A stretch of DNA of 10,219 nucleotides from an uncultured Eubacteriales bacterium. GTDB taxonomy: Bacteria > Bacillota > Clostridia > Oscillospirales > CAG-382. Of this stretch, positions 1 to 6,702 are shown piece after piece. Position numbers and translations under genes: made by a program. The stretch lies in the NCBI GenBank assembly GCA_934479825.1, contig CAKSOW010000050.1:1-10219 (forward strand), read 5' to 3'. Position 1 is the stretch's first letter. Each line of letters begins with the position of its first letter. The notes beneath the pieces are model-generated. The model worked only from the letters and a program-made list of their open reading frames with translations. It was not told where the DNA came from and did no database searches.

Positions 1-496
1 TTTCTCCTTTCGATACTTCGGTGTTATATGGATATTTGGTTTTGAAATTTTGTTTTGCCGTGTGAAGTCTGCTTTTTACGGTTCCAACAGGAATGTTCAG
101 TCGTTTGGCAATTTCGGCTTGCGGTAGCTCTTTCCAAAAATAAAGATACAGGATTTGCTTGTCTTTATCACCAAGTAAATTCAAAGTTTCTCTTACTGTG
201 GCAACTATGGAAACGCCATGTCTGCCGTCTGACAATTCGCTTTCTGTTATTTCATCAATCGGAATTTCATACTGCGTTGCTTTCTTACGAAAGTAGTCAT
301 TGCATTTATTTCTTGCAATGCTGATAATCCATGCCTTGAAAGAGTCCTGGTTTTTTAATTGAGAGAACTTTTGACAGGCAGTAAGGAAAACCTCTTGCAA
401 AACATCGTCTGCATCCGCTTTTGCGTTCAATCGAAATCTCACAAAACGTTCCACGGACACTCGTTCTGCTTCCAACAACTTTTCAAATTCATCCAT
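1..496 (-). CDS. ECF-type RNA polymerase sigma factor, sigma-70 family (3' end outside window)
   Basis: The minus strand is open from an ATG at 496 to the window edge, giving 165 residues with no stop. Residues about 15-72 match sigma region 2: an ADADDVLQEVFLTA core, then FKAWIISIARNKCNDYFRKK, which contains the DNA-melting and -10 recognition surfaces. Residues about 105-155 match region 4, with the helix-turn-helix in PQAEIAKRLNIPVGTVKSRL (about 125-144). Regions 1 and 3 are absent, as in ECF (group IV) sigma factors, whose usual length is 160-190 residues, so little is missing. A very strong SD (plus-strand cctcacctcct, 499-509) precedes the ATG. The minus-strand bases at the edge read GGAGAAA, which could be the ribosome binding site of a following, overlapping gene; in this family that is commonly a membrane anti-sigma factor (inference). 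The first 300 bases are about 39% G+C by hand count. The signal and regulon cannot be told from sequence. Confidence 0.9.
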   Translation of the reverse strand, partial: MDEFEKLLEAERVSVERFVRFRLNAKADADDVLQEVFLTACQKFSQLKNQDSFKAWIISIARNKCNDYFRKKATQYEIPIDEITESELSDGRHGVSIVATVRETLNLLGDKDKQILYLYFWKELPQAEIAKRLNIPVGTVKSRLHTAKQNFKTKYPYNTEVSKGE

Positions 497-544
497 ATCC
501 TCACCTCCTAGGGTCTATGGTGATTAAAACCGGTTTCACTTATA

Positions 545-572
545 TAGACGGGTTCAGGTATCGAAAGGTTCA
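545..572 (-). promoter_or_regulatory. ECF-type promoter of the sigma factor gene
   Basis: On the minus strand TGAACC (plus 567-572) is followed, after exactly 16 bases, by CGTCTA (plus 545-550). This closely resembles the TGAAAC-N16-CGTC promoters recognised by Firmicutes ECF sigma factors such as SigM and SigW. The expected transcription start leaves a leader of about 40 bases before the ATG at 496. The simplest reading is autoregulation by the encoded sigma factor. The pattern is seen directly; its use is inferred. Confidence 0.65.
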
Positions 573-582
573 TTTTGCATTC

Positions 583-618
583 AAAAAAATACGGCACTCG
601 AAATAATGTCGAGTGCCG
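583..618 (-). terminator. Intrinsic terminator of the nrnA operon
   Basis: A perfect 10-bp stem (592-601 with 609-618, cggcactcga/tcgagtgccg) encloses a 7-base loop. Read on the minus strand it is followed by a run of T residues (plus aaaaaaa, 583-589). On the plus strand no comparable T run follows, so it works leftward. It separates the nrnA operon from the ECF promoter. Confidence 0.9.
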
Positions 619-671
619 CAGTTAACTGTTTATGACCACCCACCATTTTACGGGGGATGTTTTTGTTTATA

Positions 672-1679
672 TTACACCAGATACTTTTCTGCTTCTGCAA
701 CAAATTCTTTTAAAGCGGTTTCTTTGTCAGCCTGAATGGTACATCCGGCTGCTTTTTGATGACCGCCGCCGCCAAAAGCGGCGCATAAAAGGGAAATATC
801 GGTATCGACATTGGAACGTACCGAAAACTTGTAACCGGTCGTTCCGTCCTCATATTTCTTTTCGCGCATAAGCACCCCGATCTGCACACCCTCGATCATG
901 CGTGCTAATTGGGACACGGTATCGGTGTCATCGTCGGTTGCACCGACTGCGGCAAGCTCGACAAGATCCAAAGCCACAATGGCGAGCCGGTTGTCGTAAT
1001 AGAACTGCAATCCCGCAAGTGCCAATTTTTCCACAGCAATCTGAGCACGCGTTTTTATGTCAAACAGCCTGCGGTTAATGCCCTCCGCATCGATTCCCAC
1101 CGACATGAGTTTGGCGGCAATATCATGGGTAAGACTTGTTGTGTTGCCGTATTTGAAACAGCCGGTATCCGAAGCGATCGAAGCGTATAATGCCTCACAG
1201 AGCGGTTTGTCAAACACTTCATGGTTGGTGATCATGGCGTACATGGAAAAGAGCGAAAACAGGATTTCGCCGGCGGCCGAGGCTTGGGCATCCACGTATT
1301 TTTCTACCGCCGTTACCGTGTTGACACGGTGATGATCGATAGCAAGGTCGATTTGATGCGGCAGATTTGACCGAACACGTTCAATCAACTCGTCGGACGC
1401 AACGTCAACGCTTATGACGCAGTCATAGGAAAAGCCGCCTGCGAGAAGATGATCAACTCCCTCAAAGTAGGTTATCGCGTCATTTTTGATAAACTGCAAT
1501 CGTTTTTGAAACGGGCAAGGGGAGAGAACAGCGCTTGTTTTGCCAAGCTTTTCCAAAAACAGTGCAAGTGCCGTGCCGGAGCCGAGCGCGTCGCCGTCCG
1601 GTTTGTCGTGAATGAGAATCAGAAAAGACGAATAATCGGAGATTAGCTGTAAAATATCGTTTAAACGGTTGTAATTCAT
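672..1679 (-). CDS. nrnA: DHH/DHHA1 phosphoesterase, NrnA-like (oligoribonuclease / pAp phosphatase)
   Basis: This 335-residue protein has the usual length and layout of bacterial NrnA, a Mn-dependent cytoplasmic enzyme that degrades 2-5-mer nanoRNAs and dephosphorylates 3'-phosphoadenosine 5'-phosphate. Visible metal motifs are HDKPDGD (H24, D28, D30), D92 in VDVAS, the signature D115-H116-H117, and D171 in ASDTGCF. The C-terminal DHHA1 substrate domain has the GGGGHQKAAGC motif at 303-313. Its ATG lies one base after the TAA of the upstream HAD gene (TAACATG), so translation is probably coupled. The best SD-like stretch, AAGGAA at 1694-1699, sits inside the HAD gene at a rather long spacing. 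Family assignment is firm; which substrate dominates in the cell is not shown by sequence. Confidence 0.92.
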   Translation of the reverse strand: MNYNRLNDILQLISDYSSFLILIHDKPDGDALGSGTALALFLEKLGKTSAVLSPCPFQKRLQFIKNDAITYFEGVDHLLAGGFSYDCVISVDVASDELIERVRSNLPHQIDLAIDHHRVNTVTAVEKYVDAQASAAGEILFSLFSMYAMITNHEVFDKPLCEALYASIASDTGCFKYGNTTSLTHDIAAKLMSVGIDAEGINRRLFDIKTRAQIAVEKLALAGLQFYYDNRLAIVALDLVELAAVGATDDDTDTVSQLARMIEGVQIGVLMREKKYEDGTTGYKFSVRSNVDTDISLLCAAFGGGGHQKAAGCTIQADKETALKEFVAEAEKYLV

Positions 1680-1680
1680 G

Positions 1681-2334
1681 TTATGACATCATTTCCTTAT
1701 AAGAATGTATAAAGCGGTCGGCCAGAGCTTTGATTTCGGAAAGCGTTGCTTTCTGTGTTGCCTCGTTTTCCACGGCAACGGTATAATAACCGTTTTGTTT
1801 GCAGGTGCGGATACAGAATACGGCATCTTCAAAAACGGCGGTGCTTTCTTTCGTGCCGCCTAAGAAGGCAAGCGACGCGTCGTAAATAGCCGGACTGTTG
1901 GATTTTTCCTGCCCGACATCGTCCTCTGTAAAAATGCAGTCGAATAAATCGTATATTCCCTTGATTTTGAGATAAGGAACGCACATGTGCTTCGGCGTTG
2001 CCGTTGAGAGCGCTACGCCGCAGTCATGTTCTTTTAAATAAAGAAGATATTCTCGTGCATACGGTTTTAGGTCAATGGAACCGTTTAAATAGTTCTCCGC
2101 CATACGCTCCATATTTCTTTTGTAAATAAAATCCTTATCGCATTTGGCGGCAACTTCCGGACGTACCCGTGTGATTGCGTCAAAATAAGGATATTGCAGG
2201 CACATTTGCCGCTCATCCGGAGTGAGGTGCAATCCGGTGCATTCTTCTATGGTATCGGCATTTAAAGTGCGCCAAATGACCATGGAATCAATCAGTGTGC
2301 CGTCAAGGTCAAAAATCGCGTTTTGTATTCGCAT
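1681..2334 (-). CDS. HAD superfamily hydrolase (subfamily IA, phosphoglycolate-phosphatase/beta-phosphoglucomutase-like)
   Basis: The 217-residue protein has all four HAD motifs. Motif I is FDLDGTLIDS, with nucleophile D9 and general acid/base D11. Motif II is VALSTATPKH, with S110/T111. The motif III lysine is K144 in GQEKSNSP. Motif IV is VFEDAVF, with acidic E169-D170. The helical insert between motifs I and II (about residues 18-90) is the C1 cap of subfamily IA. Such enzymes dephosphorylate small sugar phosphates or other metabolites, or isomerise them (beta-phosphoglucomutase); the substrate cannot be assigned here. The start is supported by GAAAGGA at 2341-2347, six bases upstream. It is the middle gene of the leftward operon, 24 bases after the membrane protein gene. 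Confidence 0.88.
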   Translation of the reverse strand: MRIQNAIFDLDGTLIDSMVIWRTLNADTIEECTGLHLTPDERQMCLQYPYFDAITRVRPEVAAKCDKDFIYKRNMERMAENYLNGSIDLKPYAREYLLYLKEHDCGVALSTATPKHMCVPYLKIKGIYDLFDCIFTEDDVGQEKSNSPAIYDASLAFLGGTKESTAVFEDAVFCIRTCKQNGYYTVAVENEATQKATLSEIKALADRFIHSYKEMMS

Positions 2335-2358
2335 GATGGTTCCTTTCGGTATAACGGG

Positions 2359-2886
2359 TTATTTGTTCTTTTTGAACAGCTTTTTGATTTTATAGTCGTA
2401 AAGAATTTTTATGCGTCCGGTCAAAAGCTCAAAACAGCCGAAAAACAGATTGGCGGCGAATAGAAGTAAGACATACATATAGACCGGCTCATTCTGCAAA
2501 CCGAAAATGCTCCGGAAGAGCAAATAAAGCGGAATCATAACAAGATTATAGAAAATAAACAGCATGAGATAATACAGCTTTTTGTTTTTGAGATGTTTGG
2601 CGGCAAAAGCGCGGATAAGCGGATAGTAGCCGAAAAACGCCGTAAAGTAGAGCGTGCAGGTACGCATGGGAGTCGCGATAAAGGATAAAACGGCGGCACA
2701 GGCATAGATCATAAAGGCGTGCTTGGCATCAATTTCCGAAAGAGCCAGGTGGACGATTAACGACGCCGCCGCGGCACAGGCAAGGTCAAAAAGATCAAAC
2801 GTGCTTCCGACAATGACAAGTACGCTGACAAGTGCCGCTAAAACGGCGGAATAAGCGGTAGTGCGGATAGTTTGGCGTAGTTTCAT
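2359..2886 (-). CDS. Small polytopic membrane protein of unknown function
   Basis: I do not recognise a characterised family. The 175-residue protein is strongly hydrophobic, with about five or six likely membrane segments (approximately residues 10-30, 34-51, 54-72, 76-92, 103-125 and 132-155). Its ends are basic: MKLRQTIR at the N-terminus and a lysine-rich tail, KIKKLFKKNK. The N-terminal part (AYSAVLAALVSVLVIVGS) loosely recalls substrate-binding S components of ECF vitamin transporters and related small integral membrane proteins, but I see no diagnostic motif. It is first in the leftward operon with the HAD and NrnA genes, directly after a sigma-A promoter. A GAGAGGT stretch upstream of the ATG serves as SD. 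Confidence 0.8.
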   Translation of the reverse strand: MKLRQTIRTTAYSAVLAALVSVLVIVGSTFDLFDLACAAAASLIVHLALSEIDAKHAFMIYACAAVLSFIATPMRTCTLYFTAFFGYYPLIRAFAAKHLKNKKLYYLMLFIFYNLVMIPLYLLFRSIFGLQNEPVYMYVLLLFAANLFFGCFELLTGRIKILYDYKIKKLFKKNK

Positions 2887-2933
2887 GAGGTACCTCTCTG
2901 TAAAAAACGCTGCAAGATTATTGTATAAATATC

Positions 2934-2962
2934 ATTATAGCACATTCACCGGCAAAAAGCAA
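2934..2962 (-). promoter_or_regulatory. Sigma-A promoter of the membrane protein-HAD-nrnA operon
   Basis: On the minus strand TTGCTT (plus 2957-2962), a 17-base spacer and a perfect TATAAT (plus 2934-2939) precede the membrane protein gene, giving a leader of about 40 bases. It diverges from the promoter at 3031-3059, so the 257-base gap between the two start codons is a divergent regulatory region. I saw no obvious operator palindrome in it. Confidence 0.75.
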
Positions 2963-3030
2963 CCCAAAAAGCGATGGAAAGCACAAAAAACAAAGCAACG
3001 GATAAATTTGGAAAAATAATAGGAAATCTA

Positions 3031-3059
3031 TTGACTTTCTTTGCACAGCATGGTATAGT
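3031..3059 (+). promoter_or_regulatory. Sigma-A promoter of the GH127-like gene
   Basis: TTGACT (3031-3036), a 17-base spacer and TATAGT (3054-3059) form a near-consensus vegetative promoter. Transcription should start near 3066, giving a leader of about 78 bases before the ATG at 3144. Confidence 0.75.
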
Positions 3060-3129
3060 TACCTTGTGTTTTTATGCAAAATCAATAAAGCCCCATGCTT
3101 TAATTTAAAGACAAAGGTGGGTAAGCAAA

Positions 3130-3136
3130 GAAAGGA
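3130..3136 (+). promoter_or_regulatory. Ribosome binding site deciding the GH127-like start
   Basis: GAAAGGA lies seven bases before the ATG at 3144. An in-frame ATG at 3066 would fall at the predicted transcription start and has no SD, so 3144 is the chosen start. Confidence 0.8.
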
Positions 3137-3143
3137 TACAGAT

Positions 3144-5468
3144 ATGAAAAATAAGGCAATTCAGACAATGTGCCGCAAAGGTTCCTCCTATGCGCCGCGC
3201 ATGAAGACAGACGTACTTTTCCAGATGCCGGCCGGTTCTTTCAATTATAAAGGAATGGCAGACCGCTCGGCTCGTTTTGTACAGGATGAATACCTGATCA
3301 ATGCCGATACATGGCGTATGTTTGTAGAACAGTACCGCACGTTTCCCGATGACGCCAATCTGGGGTGGAAATGCGAATACTGGGGCAAAATGATGCGCGG
3401 CTCGGTGTTCACCTATGAATACACAAAGGACGAGGTTCTGTACGATACGTTGGTCGGAACCGTTCTCGATATGTTGTCCGCTCAACAGCCGGACGGACGT
3501 TTCACTACTTACAGTGTGGATAAAGAGTTTGACGGCTGGGATCTTTGGGGACGCAAATACATTCTTCTGGGCTTTGAATACTTCCTTGATATCTGCAAGG
3601 ACGAGAGACTCGCCGGCCGCATAATTGAAGCGATCTGCCGTCATGCCGATTATATCATGGAGCATGTCGGACGCGAAGAGGACGGCAAAAAGCTCATCAC
3701 CAAATGTACGCGCAACTGGCTCGGACTCAATTCCAGCTCGATTCTTGAACCGTATATGCGTCTTTACAATATCACCGGCGAAAAGAAATATTTCGATTAC
3801 GCGACCTATATTGTTGAATGCGGCGGCGTTTCTGAGGGCAATGTGTTTGAGATGGCATATGAAGATAAGCTTGACCCGTATGAATACCGCACCAATAAAG
3901 CCTATGAAATGATGAGCTGCTTTGAAGGACTTCTCGAATATTACCGTGTGACCGGAATCGAAAAATACAAGACGGCAGTCATCAACTTTGCCAAGCGCGT
4001 CATGAATTCGGATATCACCATTATCGGCTGTTCGGGCTGTACGCATGAGCTGTTTGATAATTCCGCAAAGAATCAGCTTCGTACCGATTATTACGGCATT
4101 ATGCAGGAAACCTGCGTTACGGTAACGTGGATGAAATACTGCAATCAGCTTCTTTCGATTACGGGCGATGTTTCCTTTGCCGACGCCATTGAGCTCTCCG
4201 CCTACAACGCTATGCTCGGCGCTGTCAACTCCTATAAGATCAAAGGAGTGCTGGTCGGATTCCCGTTCGACAGTTACAGCCCGCTTATGTACGGTACGCG
4301 CGCCCGCTCGACCGGCGGTTTTCAGGTTATGAAACAGGGCTATTACGGCTGCTGCGCCTGCATCGGTGCGGCCGGAACGGCACTGATTCCGCTTTCTTCG
4401 GCTATGTTAGCGAAAGACGGCATTTGCATGAACCTGTATTTACCCGGCAAGATCCACACCGAAACACCTGACGGAAACGATTTGCGTATCGATGTTGATA
4501 CCAAGTACCCGGCTTGCGGCAAAGTAAAGCTGACCCTTACGGGCGCCGCCGGCGAAAGTTTCAGACTGACTGTGCGTATCCCGTCGTTCAGCAAAAATTC
4601 GACGGTTTCTGTCTGCGGCGAAAAGCCGGTAAGCGTCGAACCGGGCTACTATACGATCGAACGCGCTTGGGCGGACGGGGATACGGTGGAACTCGACCTT
4701 GACGTTCGTGCCCGTACTTACCGTCATGAGGGCAACAGCATCCATGCCAAAGACTTCGTAGCCTTGTATAAAGGACCGGTCGTTTTGGCTCGTGACGCAA
4801 GACTTGGTGAAAAGATCGATACGCCGGTGGATATTGCCGAAGATGAACAGGGATTTGTAGAGCTGACACCTACCAAGACCGCACATTTCGATGTGAATAT
4901 GGAATATTCCGTTCCCATGAAAGACGGTTCTTCCATTACTATGATCGATTATGCCAGCGCCGGTAAGACCTGGGACAGAGATTCCGTCATGACCGCGTGG
5001 ATGGCAACCAAGAATTATTGGAGCGTCGATTTGACCAAGCCGGTATATTTGACCTGCATCACACACGGCAATCCGGACTATTGCACCGTTGATGAGGAAA
5101 ACGCTCTGCACGGTGAACAGTCGAACGCCAAGAGAGACATCTTTACATTAGAAGAAACCGGCGACGGAAGCTACTATATCCGTTCGGCCGACGGCCGCTA
5201 TCTGACTTTAAAAGGCGAAGATCCGGAGGACACGGCCTACTTTACCGAAAAGCTCGACTGTGACTGCCAGAAGTGGAACATTACGCCGTTCGTACAGAAC
5301 CGCTATTGCATTACAAGCAAGAAAAACGGCTGCCACCTGTACCGCATTTTCGGCTCGCCCAAATATCGCTTGTATGCCATCGATCCGGGCTCTGACAAAC
5401 GGTTTGAAGTATATATCCCGTCTGTCAACCTGTCGGTCAACGCCATGTTCTTGATCGAAAACGCATAA
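3144..5468 (+). CDS. GH127-like glycoside hydrolase (DUF1680, beta-L-arabinofuranosidase family) with a ricin-like C-terminal domain
   Basis: The 774-residue protein follows the GH127 plan. An N-terminal (alpha/alpha)6 barrel (about 30-420) is followed by beta domains containing family-typical stretches GYYTIERAWADGD (501-513) and VALYKGPVVLA (539-549). In characterised GH127 (HypBA1) a zinc ion is held by one Glu and three Cys, one of which is the nucleophile. The equivalents here are E322 and C324 (QETC) and C403-C404 (YYGCCACIG); E302 (CTHELF) is the likely acid/base. The usual CCPPN motif is altered, with ACI after the CC pair. Residues about 660-760 look like a ricin-type beta-trefoil, with QKW at 709-711 and preceding SADGRYLTLKG. 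No signal peptide is visible, so it should act in the cytoplasm on imported oligosaccharides (inference). No transporter or other sugar gene is adjacent. Substrate could differ from beta-L-arabinofuranosides, as related families vary. Confidence 0.82.
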   Translation: MKNKAIQTMCRKGSSYAPRMKTDVLFQMPAGSFNYKGMADRSARFVQDEYLINADTWRMFVEQYRTFPDDANLGWKCEYWGKMMRGSVFTYEYTKDEVLYDTLVGTVLDMLSAQQPDGRFTTYSVDKEFDGWDLWGRKYILLGFEYFLDICKDERLAGRIIEAICRHADYIMEHVGREEDGKKLITKCTRNWLGLNSSSILEPYMRLYNITGEKKYFDYATYIVECGGVSEGNVFEMAYEDKLDPYEYRTNKAYEMMSCFEGLLEYYRVTGIEKYKTAVINFAKRVMNSDITIIGCSGCTHELFDNSAKNQLRTDYYGIMQETCVTVTWMKYCNQLLSITGDVSFADAIELSAYNAMLGAVNSYKIKGVLVGFPFDSYSPLMYGTRARSTGGFQVMKQGYYGCCACIGAAGTALIPLSSAMLAKDGICMNLYLPGKIHTETPDGNDLRIDVDTKYPACGKVKLTLTGAAGESFRLTVRIPSFSKNSTVSVCGEKPVSVEPGYYTIERAWADGDTVELDLDVRARTYRHEGNSIHAKDFVALYKGPVVLARDARLGEKIDTPVDIAEDEQGFVELTPTKTAHFDVNMEYSVPMKDGSSITMIDYASAGKTWDRDSVMTAWMATKNYWSVDLTKPVYLTCITHGNPDYCTVDEENALHGEQSNAKRDIFTLEETGDGSYYIRSADGRYLTLKGEDPEDTAYFTEKLDCDCQKWNITPFVQNRYCITSKKNGCHLYRIFGSPKYRLYAIDPGSDKRFEVYIPSVNLSVNAMFLIENA

Positions 5469-5491
5469 GTATACATAAGTATATAAATTCA

Positions 5492-5528
5492 AGACCGCAT
5501 ACATTTTTGTATGCGGTCTGAGCTTTTT
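5492..5528 (+). terminator. Intrinsic terminator after the GH127-like gene
   Basis: A perfect 12-bp stem (5492-5503 with 5508-5519, agaccgcataca/tgtatgcggtct) with a TTTT loop is followed by gagcttttt. It makes the next gene an independent transcription unit unless there is read-through. Confidence 0.9.
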
Positions 5529-5532
5529 CTGA

Positions 5533-5561
5533 CACCAAAAAGAGACCTTCGGCATACACTA
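5533..5561 (+). promoter_or_regulatory. Candidate sigma-K (late mother-cell) promoter
   Basis: CACC (5533-5536), a 16-base spacer and CATACACTA (5553-5561) match the B. subtilis sigma-K consensus (mACm, 16-17 bases, CATAnnnTA) at every defined position. The -10 also fits the sigma-E form CATACAHT, but I see no sigma-E -35 at the right distance. It sits directly after a terminator, and there is no good sigma-A promoter in the same gap. The consensus is short, so chance is possible. Confidence 0.5.
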
Positions 5562-5569
5562 CAACAAAA

Positions 5570-5595
5570 GCAAGCGGCCATTTGTGCCGATTTGC
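5570..5595 (+). other. Leader hairpin before the cysteine-rich protein gene
   Basis: Bases 5570-5578 (gcaagcggc) pair with 5586-5595 (gccgatttgc), with one G-U pair and one bulged A, around a 7-base loop. The hairpin would lie at the 5' end of a transcript starting from the candidate promoter and ends about 15 bases before the AGGAGG (5610-5615). A competing pairing, tttgtg (5581-5586) with cacaaa (5603-5608), would exclude it. It may stabilise the mRNA; regulation is speculative. Confidence 0.4.
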
Positions 5596-5623
5596 TTTCA
5601 AACACAAATAGGAGGTCTGTTAA

Positions 5624-6547
5624 ATGTCTGAAAAAAATAATTCTTCGCTGTGCGGCTGCTTCGGCGTCGGCGGGGCGGGAACCAATACGGATAAATCAAC
5701 GTGTATCAACGTTGATAAAATATACGATTCGGCAAGAGACAAGGACTGCATTGAGGATTTGAGAGTATTTGTCGATCAGAACGGTCAGTCGGCCATTGAC
5801 CATGCTACCAATCTTCGCTGCAAATGCGCAGACGTTATCTGGGCGAACATATCCGTAAGCGATGTGGCGTTCAACCGCGGCTACTATGCCGTAGATATCC
5901 GATTCTATTTCCGGATCTGCTTTGAAGCGACTATTCCGTATGCGCCTGCACAGGAATTCTGCGGTATCGCCGTTTACGACAAACAGGTCATTATGTTCGG
6001 CAGTGAGGGAAATGTCGGCATTTTCACGTCGGATTTCTGCAATAACAATATGCCCGGCGTTCCGCCCGTCGCATACAGCACCAATCTTCCCAAGGTCGTT
6101 CTGGAAGTCGCAACCCCCATTTGTCTTGCTGTGAAACTTGTGGACAGAACCTGCCGCTGCGGCGTATGCTGCTGCTCGCCGAATCAGGTTCCGGAAAGCG
6201 TATGCAATGCCTGCGGCGTTGTTCCGTGCGAAGAAAACGGTATGAAGTGCCTGTACGTCACGTTGGGTCTCTTCTCCATGATCCGCATGCAGCGCCCGGT
6301 ATCGCTTGTTATCAACGCGGCGGACTTCTGTATCCCCGACAAGAACAGCAACGTCCTTTCGGAAACCGATCCTTGCTCGGTATTCAACAACATGAGTTTC
6401 CCGACCTGCGAATTCTATCCTCCGACGCTCGGCGGTGCTATCTCGAACGGCATTGCCGGAGCAAGCGATGTCTGCAATCCGTCGGATGTCTTGGGAGATT
6501 CGACCGCTTCAAATGCAAAATCCTGCTTTAACAAACGTTGCCAATAA
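5624..6547 (+). CDS. Cysteine-rich conserved protein, candidate spore coat/exosporium component
   Basis: The 307-residue protein has 25 cysteines (about 8%), including the cluster CRCGVCCCSPNQVPESVC and CNACGVVPC in the middle. There is no signal peptide and no convincing membrane segment. The N-terminal half contains CINVDKIYDSARDKDCIEDLRVFV, and further on FNRGYYAVDIRFYFRICFEA and VIMFGSEGNVGIF. From memory these resemble a Clostridia family of unknown function carrying 'YDSC..RDC.ED.RVY'-type motifs; I cannot name a domain. The alternating hydrophobic pattern suggests a beta-rich fold, and the C-terminal 60 residues look low in order. A strong AGGAGG lies eight bases before the ATG. The upstream sigma-K-like promoter and the cysteine richness, typical of cross-linked coat layers, suggest a mother-cell-made spore surface protein. 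That role is inference; a metal-binding protein is the main alternative. Confidence 0.8.
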   Translation: MSEKNNSSLCGCFGVGGAGTNTDKSTCINVDKIYDSARDKDCIEDLRVFVDQNGQSAIDHATNLRCKCADVIWANISVSDVAFNRGYYAVDIRFYFRICFEATIPYAPAQEFCGIAVYDKQVIMFGSEGNVGIFTSDFCNNNMPGVPPVAYSTNLPKVVLEVATPICLAVKLVDRTCRCGVCCCSPNQVPESVCNACGVVPCEENGMKCLYVTLGLFSMIRMQRPVSLVINAADFCIPDKNSNVLSETDPCSVFNNMSFPTCEFYPPTLGGAISNGIAGASDVCNPSDVLGDSTASNAKSCFNKRCQ

Positions 6548-6566
6548 CCCATAAACACTCCTTTAA

Positions 6567-6599
6567 CGGCAGACCGTCGCTTTTTGCGGCGGTCTGCCG
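6567..6599 (+). terminator. Probable terminator hairpin after the cysteine-rich gene
   Basis: A 14-bp stem with one G-U pair (6567-6580 with 6586-6599) encloses TTTTT. The following bases, cttgtgcgcg, contain no real T run, so termination efficiency is uncertain and part of its role may be 3'-end stability. Confidence 0.6.
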
Positions 6600-6667
6600 C
6601 TTGTGCGCGCCGCAAAACCGGTATTAAATATAAATATGAAATTCAGGGAAAAATGTGCGTAAATCCC

Positions 6668-6696
6668 TTGACAAACGCAAAAAAGTATGATATAAT
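6668..6696 (+). promoter_or_regulatory. Consensus sigma-A promoter of rplU-prp-rpmA
   Basis: TTGACA (6668-6673) and TATAAT (6691-6696) are both perfect and 17 bases apart, as expected for a strongly expressed ribosomal protein operon. Transcription should start near 6703. Confidence 0.93.
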
Positions 6697-6702
6697 CACG
6701 TT

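Noticed and set aside
421..606. Small plus-strand open frame across the sigma factor start
   Set aside because: It overlaps the sigma gene, the ECF promoter and the terminator stem, and has no SD.
3066..3143. Longer N-terminus for the GH127-like protein from an ATG at 3066
   Set aside because: The ATG coincides with the predicted transcription start, has no SD, and the extra 26 residues are basic and cysteine-containing with no signal-peptide character. The ATG at 3144 has GAAAGGA.
3105..4046. 313-codon open frame on the minus strand
   Set aside because: It lies antisense within the well-supported GH127-like gene, has no promoter or SD, and its protein shows no recognisable motif.
4440..5111. 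223-codon open frame on the minus strand
   Set aside because: Antisense to the conserved beta domains of the GH127-like gene; no independent support.
5529..5560. Sigma-A promoter reading of the gap before the cysteine-rich gene (CTGACA ... TACACT)
   Set aside because: The spacer is 20 bases and the -10 is poor. The sigma-K pattern fits better.
6121..6531. 136-codon plus-strand open frame inside the cysteine-rich gene
   Set aside because: It is out of frame with the supported gene, has no SD, and shows no family resemblance.
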